Assembly (NCBI GenBank): GCA_002363955.1
Contig: DEXE01000007.1
Location: forward strand, 375,965 to 439,964
Direction: 5' to 3'
From: Methylophaga sp. UBA3192
Lineage (GTDB): Bacteria > Pseudomonadota > Gammaproteobacteria > Nitrosococcales > Methylophagaceae
DNA length: 64,000 nucleotides
Shown here: positions 54,546-62,338 of the stretch, in pieces
How the letters are laid out: each line of letters opens with the position of its first letter
Position numbering within the stretch: position 1 is the stretch's first letter
The notes under the pieces: model-generated
What the model was told of the DNA's origin: nothing
Seen by the model: only the letters and a program-made list of their open reading frames with translations
The model's database searches: none
Position numbers and translations under genes: made by a program

Positions 54546-55292
54546 GACTGTTGCCAAAGACTCAAAACTTGGTTTGGCAAAATAAAATCCCTGAAACAAC
54601 TCAATCCCCATCTCCTGTAAAACATAAAGTTCATCTGCAGATTCGATACCTTCGGCTATCACGGTAATATCCAAATCATTACAGAAAGCGATGATGCCTC
54701 GCGTAATGGACTGCCTGACTTTATCATTATGGATATTGCGTATTAACGCCATATCCAATTTTACTAAATCAGTCTGCATATTTGCCAGCAGGTTCAACCC
54801 CGCATAGCCAGCCCCAAAATCATCTATGGCAGTTGAAAATCCCTGCTGCTGATAAGACTGAATAATGTCCTGCAAGTGAACATGGTCAGTAATCTGCTCA
54901 CCTTCAGTCACTTCGAAAATAATGCGTTCAATCGGGAAGTTATAGATTTCAGCAGCCTCGAGTGTCGTCCTGATACACAACTCAGGTTTGTACACTGCAT
55001 TGGGCATAAAGTTGATGCTGAGTTTAGAATCGATGTTAAGTTCTGCAGCAAGTTTAATCGCTTTAACCCGACAGGCCTGATCAAAACGATAGCGGTTACT
55101 CTGATTTACATTATCAAAAACATGGGCCGCACCTTGCCCATCCACCCCCCGAACAAGTGCTTCCTGCGCATACACCGTTCGGCTGTTTGTATTCACAATC
55201 GGCTGGAAAGCCATGGAAAAATCAAATCCAAGTAAACCGCTGTTGAAACACTCGCCACAACCAATCTTTCTAAAATCTGCTTGTTCTTTCAT
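54525..55292 (-). CDS. Stand-alone EAL domain phosphodiesterase
   Basis: 255 residues, essentially one EAL domain. Catalytic residues are intact: EALVRG (44-49), Asn94 in NFMPN, Glu127 in FEVTE, DDFGAGY (157-163), Lys178 in VKLD and Glu214 in AEGIE. It should therefore hydrolyse c-di-GMP. A short N-terminal CGEC (12-15) could bind a metal or be redox-active. No membrane segment or sensor domain is seen. A terminator-bearing 250-bp gap separates it from cysN upstream. Confidence 0.88.
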   Translation of the reverse strand: MKEQADFRKIGCGECFNSGLLGFDFSMAFQPIVNTNSRTVYAQEALVRGVDGQGAAHVFDNVNQSNRYRFDQACRVKAIKLAAELNIDSKLSINFMPNAVYKPELCIRTTLEAAEIYNFPIERIIFEVTEGEQITDHVHLQDIIQSYQQQGFSTAIDDFGAGYAGLNLLANMQTDLVKLDMALIRNIHNDKVRQSITRGIIAFCNDLDITVIAEGIESADELYVLQEMGIELFQGFYFAKPSFESLATVSSDWWR

Positions 55293-55509
55293 TATTCACC
55301 ATCCCGGTTTCGCAGAATGTAACCTAAATCATTGTCCGCTACTCAAACCGGTTCACATAATTCGCTAAATTTTTAAAATTTACCCTAACAGCTTTCAATA
55401 AGATGACAAAACAGCAGTATTGCCTCAATAACATAAAGCAAAGCATTCACAAGATTTAATGAAATAAGAATGGAATCTCGAAAAGTTATCGAGTGAAAAC
55501 CGGATGGTA

Positions 55510-55537
55510 AAATCAGGCCGCGAACACGGCCTGATTT
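55510..55537. terminator. Terminator after cysN
   Basis: Perfect 11-bp stem AAATCAGGCCG / CGGCCTGATTT with a 6-base loop, flanked by A/T on both sides, so bidirectional. On the minus strand it ends the TSUP-cysH-cysD-cysN operon. The rest of 55293-55509 is A/T-rich leader of the EAL gene without a clear motif. Confidence 0.9.
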
Positions 55538-55545
55538 ATTTAGAT

Positions 55546-56973
55546 TTACTTCAGTAAATCACTGATATCCTTAGCATCCCAATGAGGGAAATGTTTTCGG
55601 ATTAATGCATTTAATTCGACTTCAAATGCAGAAACATGAGTTGTTGTATCTTCATTTATCATACCGGTAATCGCTTCGGTAATCATGCCCGCACCAATGG
55701 TGACATTAGTCAGACGATCAATCACGATAAAAGCACCGGTAGTGCGATTACGCTTATAAGCATCAAACACAACTGGTTTATTTAATGAAAATTCACATAA
55801 ACCGATTTCGTTCAGTTTCAGTTCTGTCACAACGTTATGGGCCAATGTATTCACATCAACCTGATGATCAACCTGAGTCATTACACCTGTACTGTCAGAA
55901 ACGCCAACCTTGATGTTGTATTGTTTGTTTGCCACCAGCGGTTGCTCTGTCATCCATACCACCATGGCTTTAAAACGGCTGGACACATGTGGCTGATGAT
56001 CCCGATGCACAATCATATCGCCACGGCTTACATCCACTTCATCCTGCAGGGTAACGGTTATCGATTCACCCGGAACGGCATGATCCAGCTCACCATCATA
56101 GGTTACCAGTGCTTTGACTTTGCTTTCTTTGCCTGAAGGCAAAACGGTAATTTCATCCCCCGGCTTCAGAATACCCGCAGATAATGTGCCGCAGTAGCCG
56201 CGGAAATTCAGGTTCGGGCGGTTAACGTATTGCACCGGGAAACGGGCGTCTTCGGTATTGGCATCCTTCCCAATCTCGATGTTTTCCAACAGCTCCATCA
56301 TTGTGCTGCCCTGATACCAGGGCATGTTTTCACTTCTGTTCACCACATTATCGCCGTTCAAGGCAGACATCGGTACAAAGTGAATATCTTCGATTTCCAG
56401 TTCACGGGCAAATTCGCTGTAGGCTTTACGAATATCATTAAAGACCTGTTCGCTGAAATCCATCAAATCCATTTTATTAATGGCAACAATAATGTGCTTG
56501 ATACCCAGTAATGAAGCAATAAAACTATGGCGGCGGGTTTGTGTCTGCATTCCGTAACGAGCATCAATCAGAATAACCGCCAGCTGACAGGTTGATGCAC
56601 CGGTGGCCATGTTACGGGTGTACTGTTCATGACCTGGCGTATCAGCAATGATAAATTTACGTTTGGTGGTGGAGAAATAACGATACGCTACGTCAATGGT
56701 AATACCCTGCTCACGTTCCGCCTGCAACCCATCAACCAGTAACGCCAGATCCACCTGATTTCCTGTGGTTCCGGATTTCACACTATCGCGGGTCACCGCT
56801 TCCAACTGATCTTCATAGATCATTTTGGAATCATGTAACAGTCGTCCAATCAGCGTACTTTTTCCATCATCCACATTACCGCAGGTCAGAAAACGCAGCA
56901 GTTCCTTGTTTTCGTGTTGCTTGAGATAGGCTTCGATATCGGTCGCAATCAGCGCATCAGTTTCGTATGTCAT
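55546..56973 (-). CDS. cysN: Sulfate adenylyltransferase subunit 1 (GTPase)
   Basis: GTP-driven subunit of ATP sulfurylase, 475 residues. G1 is GNVDDGKSTLIG, G3 is DTPGHEQYTRN and G4 is NKMDLMDF; beta-barrel domains follow (FPVQYVNRPN onward). The protein ends without a fused CysC (APS kinase) domain. 116 bp separate it from cysD, an unusually long gap that shows no gene I can support. Confidence 0.96.
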   Translation of the reverse strand: MTYETDALIATDIEAYLKQHENKELLRFLTCGNVDDGKSTLIGRLLHDSKMIYEDQLEAVTRDSVKSGTTGNQVDLALLVDGLQAEREQGITIDVAYRYFSTTKRKFIIADTPGHEQYTRNMATGASTCQLAVILIDARYGMQTQTRRHSFIASLLGIKHIIVAINKMDLMDFSEQVFNDIRKAYSEFARELEIEDIHFVPMSALNGDNVVNRSENMPWYQGSTMMELLENIEIGKDANTEDARFPVQYVNRPNLNFRGYCGTLSAGILKPGDEITVLPSGKESKVKALVTYDGELDHAVPGESITVTLQDEVDVSRGDMIVHRDHQPHVSSRFKAMVVWMTEQPLVANKQYNIKVGVSDSTGVMTQVDHQVDVNTLAHNVVTELKLNEIGLCEFSLNKPVVFDAYKRNRTTGAFIVIDRLTNVTIGAGMITEAITGMINEDTTTHVSAFEVELNALIRKHFPHWDAKDISDLLK

Positions 56974-57089
56974 GTTGAGTGCCTGGTTTAATTATCTTTA
57001 ACGGGTCAAGATGCCCAGCAATTTGAGCATCGTATTCAATTCTTTTTGCTGCCGGATGAGAGATTTGAATCACGCTCTCGTCCTGAATT

Positions 57090-57992
57090 TTAGAAATAAC
57101 CTTCCTGTTTCTTTTTCTCCATCGAGCCAGCTTCATCGTGATCGATGGCACGCCCCTGACGTTCAGAAGTCGTTGTCAAAAGCATTTCCTGAATGATTTC
57201 TGGCAAGGTATCGGCATCCGATTTCACCGCACCGGTCAGTGGATAACAGCCCAGGGTACGGAAACGGACTTTTTCCATACGGATTTTCTCACCTTCCGGG
57301 ATACGCATACGGTCATCATCAACCATGATGGTCAGACCATTGTAGTTAACAACCGGACGCTCAGCGGCATAGTACAGCGGCACAATCGGGATTTGCTCCA
57401 GATAGATATATTGCCAGATATCCAATTCTGTCCAGTTCGATAGCGGGAAAACACGAATACTTTCACCCTTGTTCACTCTGCTGTTATAAATATTCCATAA
57501 CTCAGGGCGCTGGGCCTTAGGATCCCAGCGATGATTTTTATCACGGAAGGAATACACCCGCTCCTTGGCACGGGACTTTTCTTCATCACGGCGGGCACCA
57601 CCAAATGCCGCATCAAAGCCATGTTTACTCAGAGCCTGTTTCAACGCATCGGTTTTCATAATGTCGGTATAACGGGGATGGTCAAAAGGATTAATGCCGG
57701 CTTCAACGCCTTCCTGATTGGTGTGAACAATGAGCTCCAGCCCCAAGTCTTTGGCGCGTTGGTCACGAAATCTGACCATCTCCTGAAATTTCCAGGTAGT
57801 ATCGATATGCATTAATGGAAATGGTGGTTTGCCCGGGTAAAATGCTTTCATTGCCAGATGCAGCATGACAGCGGAATCCTTACCAATCGAATACAGCATA
57901 ACCGGATTTTCAAACTCAGCGGCCACTTCACGCATGATGTGAATACTTTCAGCTTCGAGTTGTTTTAAGTGCGTCAGTTGTTTTTCAGTCAT
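57090..57992 (-). CDS. cysD: Sulfate adenylyltransferase subunit 2
   Basis: Catalytic subunit making APS from sulfate and ATP, 300 residues. The PP-loop is YSIGKDSAVMLHLA, followed by LMHIDTTWKFQEM, GGARRDEEKSRAKER, PLSNWTELDIWQYI and the end GRAIDHDEAGSMEKKKQEGYF. Between it and cysH lies the inverted-repeat element at 58011-58273. Confidence 0.97.
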   Translation of the reverse strand: MTEKQLTHLKQLEAESIHIMREVAAEFENPVMLYSIGKDSAVMLHLAMKAFYPGKPPFPLMHIDTTWKFQEMVRFRDQRAKDLGLELIVHTNQEGVEAGINPFDHPRYTDIMKTDALKQALSKHGFDAAFGGARRDEEKSRAKERVYSFRDKNHRWDPKAQRPELWNIYNSRVNKGESIRVFPLSNWTELDIWQYIYLEQIPIVPLYYAAERPVVNYNGLTIMVDDDRMRIPEGEKIRMEKVRFRTLGCYPLTGAVKSDADTLPEIIQEMLLTTTSERQGRAIDHDEAGSMEKKKQEGYF

Positions 57993-58010
57993 AATTTTCT
58001 CTGTTACTTA

Positions 58011-58273
58011 GGTTCTGTTGCTCTTTCAGAGCCACCACTGCTGGAGGCTATTTTTTTGTCTCACAAGGCGGAAATGATGCGATGTAGTTGCTCTACATAA
58101 GTCATTTCCAACGCCGTGAGGCGGAAAAATAGTCCCAGCCCTGCGGGTTGTGGCTGAAAATACACCACTCCGCGTTACTAGTCGTTTATTTAGAATAACT
58201 AAACTGCTCTCCTCGCGCCTTGATTGGTGTATTTTCAGTCACAACAGAGGCGGCTATGAAAGAGCATCAGACC
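58011..58273. repeat. Nested inverted-repeat element inside the cys operon
   Basis: 263 bp with three levels of pairing. The outer arms (58011-58036 and 58249-58273) share GCTCTTTCA/TGAAAGAGC. Hairpin 1 has GGCTATTTTT (58046-58055) pairing with AAAAATAGTC (58125-58134). Inside it, CTCAC, GGCG, GAAATGA and ATGTAG pair in order with CTACAT, TCATTTC, CGCC and GTGAG (58060-58120). Hairpin 2 has 21-nt arms with one mismatch (58147-58167 and 58225-58245) and a smaller inner stem. The right outer arm overlaps the cysH stop codon. A partial copy is at 1-143. It has no coding capacity; a MITE-like or REP-like element is likely. Confidence 0.85.
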
Positions 58274-58968
58274 CTACCCTTTACGTGTAAGCCACATTCT
58301 TTGGTTTCCGGGTTTTCCCACCACCAGCGGCCCGCCCGAATATCTTCACCCGGGGTAATCGCTCTGGTGCATGGCGCACAGCCAATACTGGCGTAGCCCT
58401 GGTTGTGCAGTTCATTAAAAGGAACATCAAAGGCGCGGATATATTTCCATACTTCGCCATTGGACCAGTCCGTCAGTGGACTGAATTTTTGCAACTCATG
58501 ATCAGCATCCCATTCAGATACCGGCAGTTCATTTCGCGTCACCGACTGTGATCGGCGCATGCCTGTCAGCCAGGCTTTTTTGCCGGTTAAAGCACGGTTT
58601 AATGGTGCTACTTTCCGGATACCACAGCATTGTTTGCGTAAGTCAACACTGTCATAAAAGGCATTCGGGCCATTGTGTGTGACAAATTGTTGAAGGCTCA
58701 ATGCATCCGGATAATAAACCTCAACCTCAAGCTGATAATGCTTTTTAGCCTGCTGCATTAAATCATAGGTTTCCTTGGGCAGTCGACCGGTATCTAGCGT
58801 AAAAATACCGATTTCTGGTGCGAATTTAGCAATCATATCCATCAGCACCATATCCTCGGCACCATAACTGGTCGCTAATACCGCAGGACTATAGTCCGTC
58901 ACTATCTGCTCCAGCAGTTGTTTTGCTGTATCAATTTTCAGTTGAAGTTTTTCACTAATATCTGTCAT
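58267..58968 (-). CDS. cysH: Adenylylsulfate reductase, thioredoxin-dependent (CysH family)
   Basis: 233 residues. The family core is ATSYGAEDMVLMD, FTLDTGRLPKETYDL, TGMRRSQSVTRN and the catalytic Cys225 in KECGLH. It also has Cys114-Cys115 and Cys197-x2-Cys200, the CC...CxxC set that binds a 4Fe-4S cluster in APS reductases; PAPS reductases of the E. coli type lack these. It should therefore reduce APS directly, consistent with no cysC here. The tail beyond ECGLH (VKGRV) ends inside the repeat element. It lies 33 bp after the TSUP gene. Confidence 0.93.
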   Translation of the reverse strand: MTDISEKLQLKIDTAKQLLEQIVTDYSPAVLATSYGAEDMVLMDMIAKFAPEIGIFTLDTGRLPKETYDLMQQAKKHYQLEVEVYYPDALSLQQFVTHNGPNAFYDSVDLRKQCCGIRKVAPLNRALTGKKAWLTGMRRSQSVTRNELPVSEWDADHELQKFSPLTDWSNGEVWKYIRAFDVPFNELHNQGYASIGCAPCTRAITPGEDIRAGRWWWENPETKECGLHVKGRV

Positions 58969-59001
58969 GTCGAATTACTTTTTTATTCATTTATTTATGT
59001 T

Positions 59002-59802
59002 TTACAGTAAACATTTAATACCCACCATCAGTAAAATGACGGCGAGTAATGGCCGTAAAATCTTGTCTGAAATCCGTATCCCCAAGTGAGAACCAATATA
59101 TATACCGGGCAATGATCCCATCAGCAAATAAGATAACAGTGACCAATCAACGGTACCCACTGCGGAGTGCCCCAGTCCGGCTACGGCTGTCAGTGGTACA
59201 GCATGAGCAATATCGGTTGCCACAATTTCCACACCACGCATTCGCGGATACAGAAACAATAAAACGACAGCTCCCAACGCTCCAGCTCCCACTGAAGAGA
59301 GTGTCACCATCACCCCCAATAAAGCCCCGACAATAACCGTAGCTGGCGCTTTTATGGTTTCATCCTGGCGTAACCGGTAAAGGTAATTTACAAAGGGGTG
59401 CCCTTTTCGCGCTTTCAGAATACCAGCCAGCCAGTCTTTCAAAAGCAGGGCACTGGAAGTCAAAATCAACGCCACCCCCAGTGCAATGGTAATTAGCTCA
59501 TTATGCTTTCCTTCATGCACACCCGTTGCACTGAGAAACCATAACGTTAACAGTGTCGCCGGCAGACTGCCCGCTGCAAGACGCCAAACTACACGCCAAT
59601 GCACTACACCGTGTCGCCAGTACGCCCAGATCCCTCCCGCCTTGGTCACCGCGGCAAACAACAGATCCGTTCCTACTGCAACGGCAGGCTGAATACCAAA
59701 ACCAAAAATCAGAATGGGTGTCATTAAAGACCCTCCACCGACTCCTGTCATACCGACCATAATACCTACACCGAGGCCTGCCAGTAGAAAACCCCATTCC
59801 AT
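59002..59802 (-). CDS. TSUP-family (TauE/SafE) sulfur-anion transporter
   Basis: 266 residues, about eight transmembrane segments in two repeats, each opening with the TSUP pattern: VGIMVGMTGVGGGSLMTPILI (N-terminal) and GVMVTLSSVGAGALGAVVLLFLYP (middle). Members move sulfite, sulfate or organosulfonates. As the first gene of the cysHDN operon it is the best candidate here for sulfate uptake or for sulfite export; direction cannot be told. Confidence 0.88.
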   Translation of the reverse strand: MEWGFLLAGLGVGIMVGMTGVGGGSLMTPILIFGFGIQPAVAVGTDLLFAAVTKAGGIWAYWRHGVVHWRVVWRLAAGSLPATLLTLWFLSATGVHEGKHNELITIALGVALILTSSALLLKDWLAGILKARKGHPFVNYLYRLRQDETIKAPATVIVGALLGVMVTLSSVGAGALGAVVLLFLYPRMRGVEIVATDIAHAVPLTAVAGLGHSAVGTVDWSLLSYLLMGSLPGIYIGSHLGIRISDKILRPLLAVILLMVGIKCLL

Positions 59803-59839
59803 CTATTAATTTAACCTTCTAACCTGCTTCATTGCGGCA

Positions 59840-59875
59840 AGTTTACCATCTGGCAATATTCAATCAATGAATATT
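59840..59875 (-). promoter_or_regulatory. Promoter and palindromic operator of the TSUP-cysHDN operon
   Basis: On the minus strand, -35 TTGATT (59867-59862), 16-bp spacer and -10 TAAACT (59845-59840). The -35 lies inside a perfect palindrome AATATTCA-N5-TGAATATT (59855-59875). It fits the T-N11-A style of LysR-type regulators; CysB is encoded 600 bp away. Upstream 59876-59920 is A/T-rich. The rest of the 250-bp gap holds only the presumed promoter of the plus-strand small gene. Confidence 0.55.
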
Positions 59876-60052
59876 ATTTTTTATCTATATAAAAAATTAA
59901 TATATAAAGACTTCTATGGCTAAAGGTTGAATTATCGCAGCGTTAACACAGCCTTAACCTCTTGCGATAGAGACTGTTTACTGTTCACATTTCTTTCACG
60001 GTATTTAACCGATGCTCTAACTCCAAATCCACTCTAGGATGAGAGGCTGAAA

Positions 60053-60397
60053 ATGACAACTTATCGAATTTTGTTAGTTATAACAGCAGTATGTTCTGCG
60101 CTTATTACTGCAGTATTTATAAATCCGGTTAATTCCAGCGGTTCGCGCCAGCCGTTACAATTCGAGATCCCACATATTCCTTACACTCTCGACAATGAGC
60201 GTAATCTGACGGCTGATCCATTAACTCTGGCGCTCAGAATGTGTACTGCAGATGGCTGTGAATATATCGCTTTGTCACCAGATGATTCACAACATTTTTT
60301 AAGCACCGAAAACGAAGCTGAAACGCAAAACAGTGATTTCCAACGCACAGTCCCTTTGCACTTACCGCAACGGGGTGTGCCGATCATTGAAATGTGA
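60053..60397 (+). CDS. Small membrane-anchored protein of unknown function
   Basis: 114 residues; not recognised. An N-terminal hydrophobic segment (about 5-23) is a signal anchor or signal peptide. The remainder is polar, with a Cys64/Cys69 pair in MCTADGCEY that could form a disulfide in the periplasm, and an acidic Ser/Glu-rich part before a C-terminal PLHLPQRGVPIIEM. GAGAGG lies a few bases before ATG 60053. It sits between the TSUP operon and cysB, so a sulfur-related role is possible but unsupported. Confidence 0.6.
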   Translation: MTTYRILLVITAVCSALITAVFINPVNSSGSRQPLQFEIPHIPYTLDNERNLTADPLTLALRMCTADGCEYIALSPDDSQHFLSTENEAETQNSDFQRTVPLHLPQRGVPIIEM

Positions 60398-60479
60398 CAT
60401 TACCCAGAAATGTGTTGATTGATTTTTTATCTATTTTTTTTATATCTTTACCTTTTCTAATAACTAAATCGGATAAACC

Positions 60480-61400
60480 ATGAAGTTGCAGCAACTCAAA
60501 TATGTTCGCGAAGTCGCGCGCCGGGGCCTCAGCATATCCGCCGCAGCACAAGCGCTTCATGCTTCTCAGCCAGGTGTCAGTAATCAGATACAATTGCTGG
60601 AAGATGAACTAGGTTTATTAATTTTCGAACGACATGGAAAACGCTTATCCGCCATTACCCCTCTGGGTGAATCCGTGATAGCCATGGCTGAGCGAGTATT
60701 ACAGGAAGTCGACAATTTACGAGAACAAGCCGCAGACAGTCGTCATGAAAAAAAGGGCACACTTTCAATCGGCACCACGCATACTCAGGCACGCTATGCC
60801 CTGCCAAAAGCAATCAAAGCTTTTTCAGAACAATATCCAGATGTTCATTTGAATATGGTGCAAGGCACTCCTCCCGAAGTAGCAGAGATGGCAGCCACCG
60901 GAAAAGTTGATTTAGCGATCGCAACAGAAGGGTTGTCCAAATTTGATAATCTGGCAATTCTGCCATGCTATGAATGGAATCGAACCGTCATTACACCACC
61001 CGGTCATCCACTTTTAAAGGAAAAAAAACTAACGCTTGAAGCTATTTCGCAATATCCCATCCTGACTTATGTGATGGGGTTTACCGGACGTGCTCAGCAG
61101 GACCAATCTTTTATTGAACGCGGCCTAAAGCCCAATGTCGTCTTCACCGCAACTGATGCCGATGTTATCAAGACCTACGTGGAACTCGGTCTTGGCATAG
61201 GCATTATAGCCAGCATGGCATTTGATCCTGTAAAAGATGCGCCATTGCAGGCAATGGATGCCAGTGGTTTATTTAAACCAAGTACAACCCATATGGGGAT
61301 ACGCAAAGGCAGCTACCTTCGTGGTTACAGCTATGCTTTTATTGAGTTTTTTGCCCCACATTTACAACGTGACACGATCCGGAACGCCATTGCATTGTGA
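60480..61400 (+). CDS. cysB: LysR-type regulator CysB
   Basis: 306 residues. The HTH region is MKLQQLKYVREVARRGLSIS, AAAQALHASQPGVSNQIQLLE and FERHGKRL; the effector domain has LSIGTTHTQARYALP, YPDVHLNMVQGTPPEVAEM and YVMGFTGRAQ, all CysB/Cbl-like, where the family senses O- or N-acetylserine. It is presumably the activator of the nearby cysI and TSUP-cysHDN promoters. It is slightly shorter at its C-terminus than E. coli CysB (324). Confidence 0.93.
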   Translation: MKLQQLKYVREVARRGLSISAAAQALHASQPGVSNQIQLLEDELGLLIFERHGKRLSAITPLGESVIAMAERVLQEVDNLREQAADSRHEKKGTLSIGTTHTQARYALPKAIKAFSEQYPDVHLNMVQGTPPEVAEMAATGKVDLAIATEGLSKFDNLAILPCYEWNRTVITPPGHPLLKEKKLTLEAISQYPILTYVMGFTGRAQQDQSFIERGLKPNVVFTATDADVIKTYVELGLGIGIIASMAFDPVKDAPLQAMDASGLFKPSTTHMGIRKGSYLRGYSYAFIEFFAPHLQRDTIRNAIAL

Positions 61401-61487
61401 AATTTTCCCTTTGGCATTTTGGAATGTAATGGTAGTTTATTTGGGCTGATTTTTAGCATTTCAAATGAAATATAAGAAGGAAATATA

Positions 61488-62057
61488 ATGAAAGCTGTAT
61501 TAAAAGGCCTTTTAACAGGCTTGTTCCTATTGCCAGCATTAGTATTTGCCCATGGTGCTTCACGTTTACAAGTTGAAGAAACAGTGCTGATTAATGCTGA
61601 TGCTGACATCGTCTGGGAAATGGTTAAAGATTTTGACAGTCTGCATAAATGGCACCCGGCCATTATTTCTACCGACGCGCAAGGTGGAAATGAAGTGGGT
61701 GCCACTCGCATTCTAACGTTGAAAAATGATTCCACCATCACTGAAACGTTGAAAAAGTTTGATGAAGAAACCAAGAGCTTTATGTATGAAATCAATGAAA
61801 TGAGCTCTGTGGGTCAAGTGGATATCGAAGGTGAAATGCATGATATCCCTGCGGTTCCGGTCAGCAAATACAAAGCCTGGGTGACGGTTGAAGCAGAAGG
61901 CGATCAAACCAAGGTCATCTGGTTAGCCAAATTTTTCCGTGGTTATACCGGCAATCATCATGAACCTAAAGAGCTGAATGACGAAACGGCAACCAATGCC
62001 ATTCAGGGCATTTTCCGTTCAGGTCTGGATACTTTGAAAGCTAAAATCGAAAACTAA
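61488..62057 (+). CDS. Periplasmic SRPBCC protein, MxaD-like
   Basis: 189 residues. Signal peptide MKAVLKGLLTGLFLLPALVFA, cleaved before HGASRL. The mature protein is a START/SRPBCC fold: VEETVLINADADIVWEMVKDFDSLHKWHP, GGNEVGATRILTL, and a C-terminal helix NAIQGIFRSGLDTLKAKI. This pattern resembles MxaD, a periplasmic helper of methanol dehydrogenase and its cytochrome. No mxa or xox gene is in the window, so the link to methanol oxidation is inference. AGAAGG precedes the ATG. Confidence 0.75.
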   Translation: MKAVLKGLLTGLFLLPALVFAHGASRLQVEETVLINADADIVWEMVKDFDSLHKWHPAIISTDAQGGNEVGATRILTLKNDSTITETLKKFDEETKSFMYEINEMSSVGQVDIEGEMHDIPAVPVSKYKAWVTVEAEGDQTKVIWLAKFFRGYTGNHHEPKELNDETATNAIQGIFRSGLDTLKAKIEN

Positions 62058-62079
62058 GTTATTCATCACTTGAACATTT

Positions 62080-62103
62080 AAGGCATCTTCGGATGCCTTT
62101 TTT
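62080..62103 (+). terminator. Terminator after the MxaD-like gene
   Basis: AAGGCATC-TTCG-GATGCCTT with a UUCG tetraloop, running into six Ts (62098-62103). Confidence 0.95.
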
Positions 62104-62176
62104 GTATGTGATAGAAAATATTAATGATGGGAAAAAAGCATATTTTTCTGTATATTTACTCTACTTGCTAATACAA

Positions 62177-62264
62177 GCCTCGGGGTGGTCGCAAGGCCTG
62201 AGATTCACCAGTTTGGTGGAGACCCGATGAACCTGATCCAGGTAATACTGGCGTAGGGACAGGC
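62177..62264 (+). ncRNA. TPP (THI-box) riboswitch aptamer
   Basis: Thiamine pyrophosphate aptamer. Conserved pieces in order: GCCTCGGGGT, CTGAGA (62189-62194), a variable hairpin, ACCC, TGAACCTGAT and the closing GGCGTAGGGA. P1 is GCCT (62177-62180) with AGGC (62261-62264). P4/P5 are CCT/AGG and CCAG/CTGG. It lies 75 bp before a TonB-dependent receptor gene and should repress it when thiamine is plentiful. Confidence 0.95.
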
Positions 62265-62333
62265 GGCAACACCTTCTTGCTAGATCAATGCAAATGGCGT
62301 GATCCCCTGTCCTTTTTATGAAATTAAAAAGGA
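62255..62333 (+). promoter_or_regulatory. Riboswitch expression platform with ribosome-site sequestration
   Basis: Two mutually exclusive pairings. (1) AGGGACAGG (62255-62263), the 3' side of the aptamer, with CCTGTCCTT (62306-62314). (2) TCCTTTTT (62310-62317) with AAAAAGGA (62326-62333), which contains the receptor's ribosome site. With TPP bound, the first strand is held in P1/P4, so pairing 2 forms and translation stops. Without TPP, pairing 1 frees the ribosome site. Confidence 0.75.
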
Positions 62334-62338
62334 TAGTC

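Noticed and set aside
56957..57151. 64-codon minus-strand frame between cysD and cysN
   Set aside because: Overlaps both genes, lacks a ribosome site and resembles nothing known; not enough to call a gene.
58011..58273. Integron attC site
   Set aside because: No core GTTRRRY/RYYYAAC pair at the ends, no integrase and no cassette-like genes next to it.
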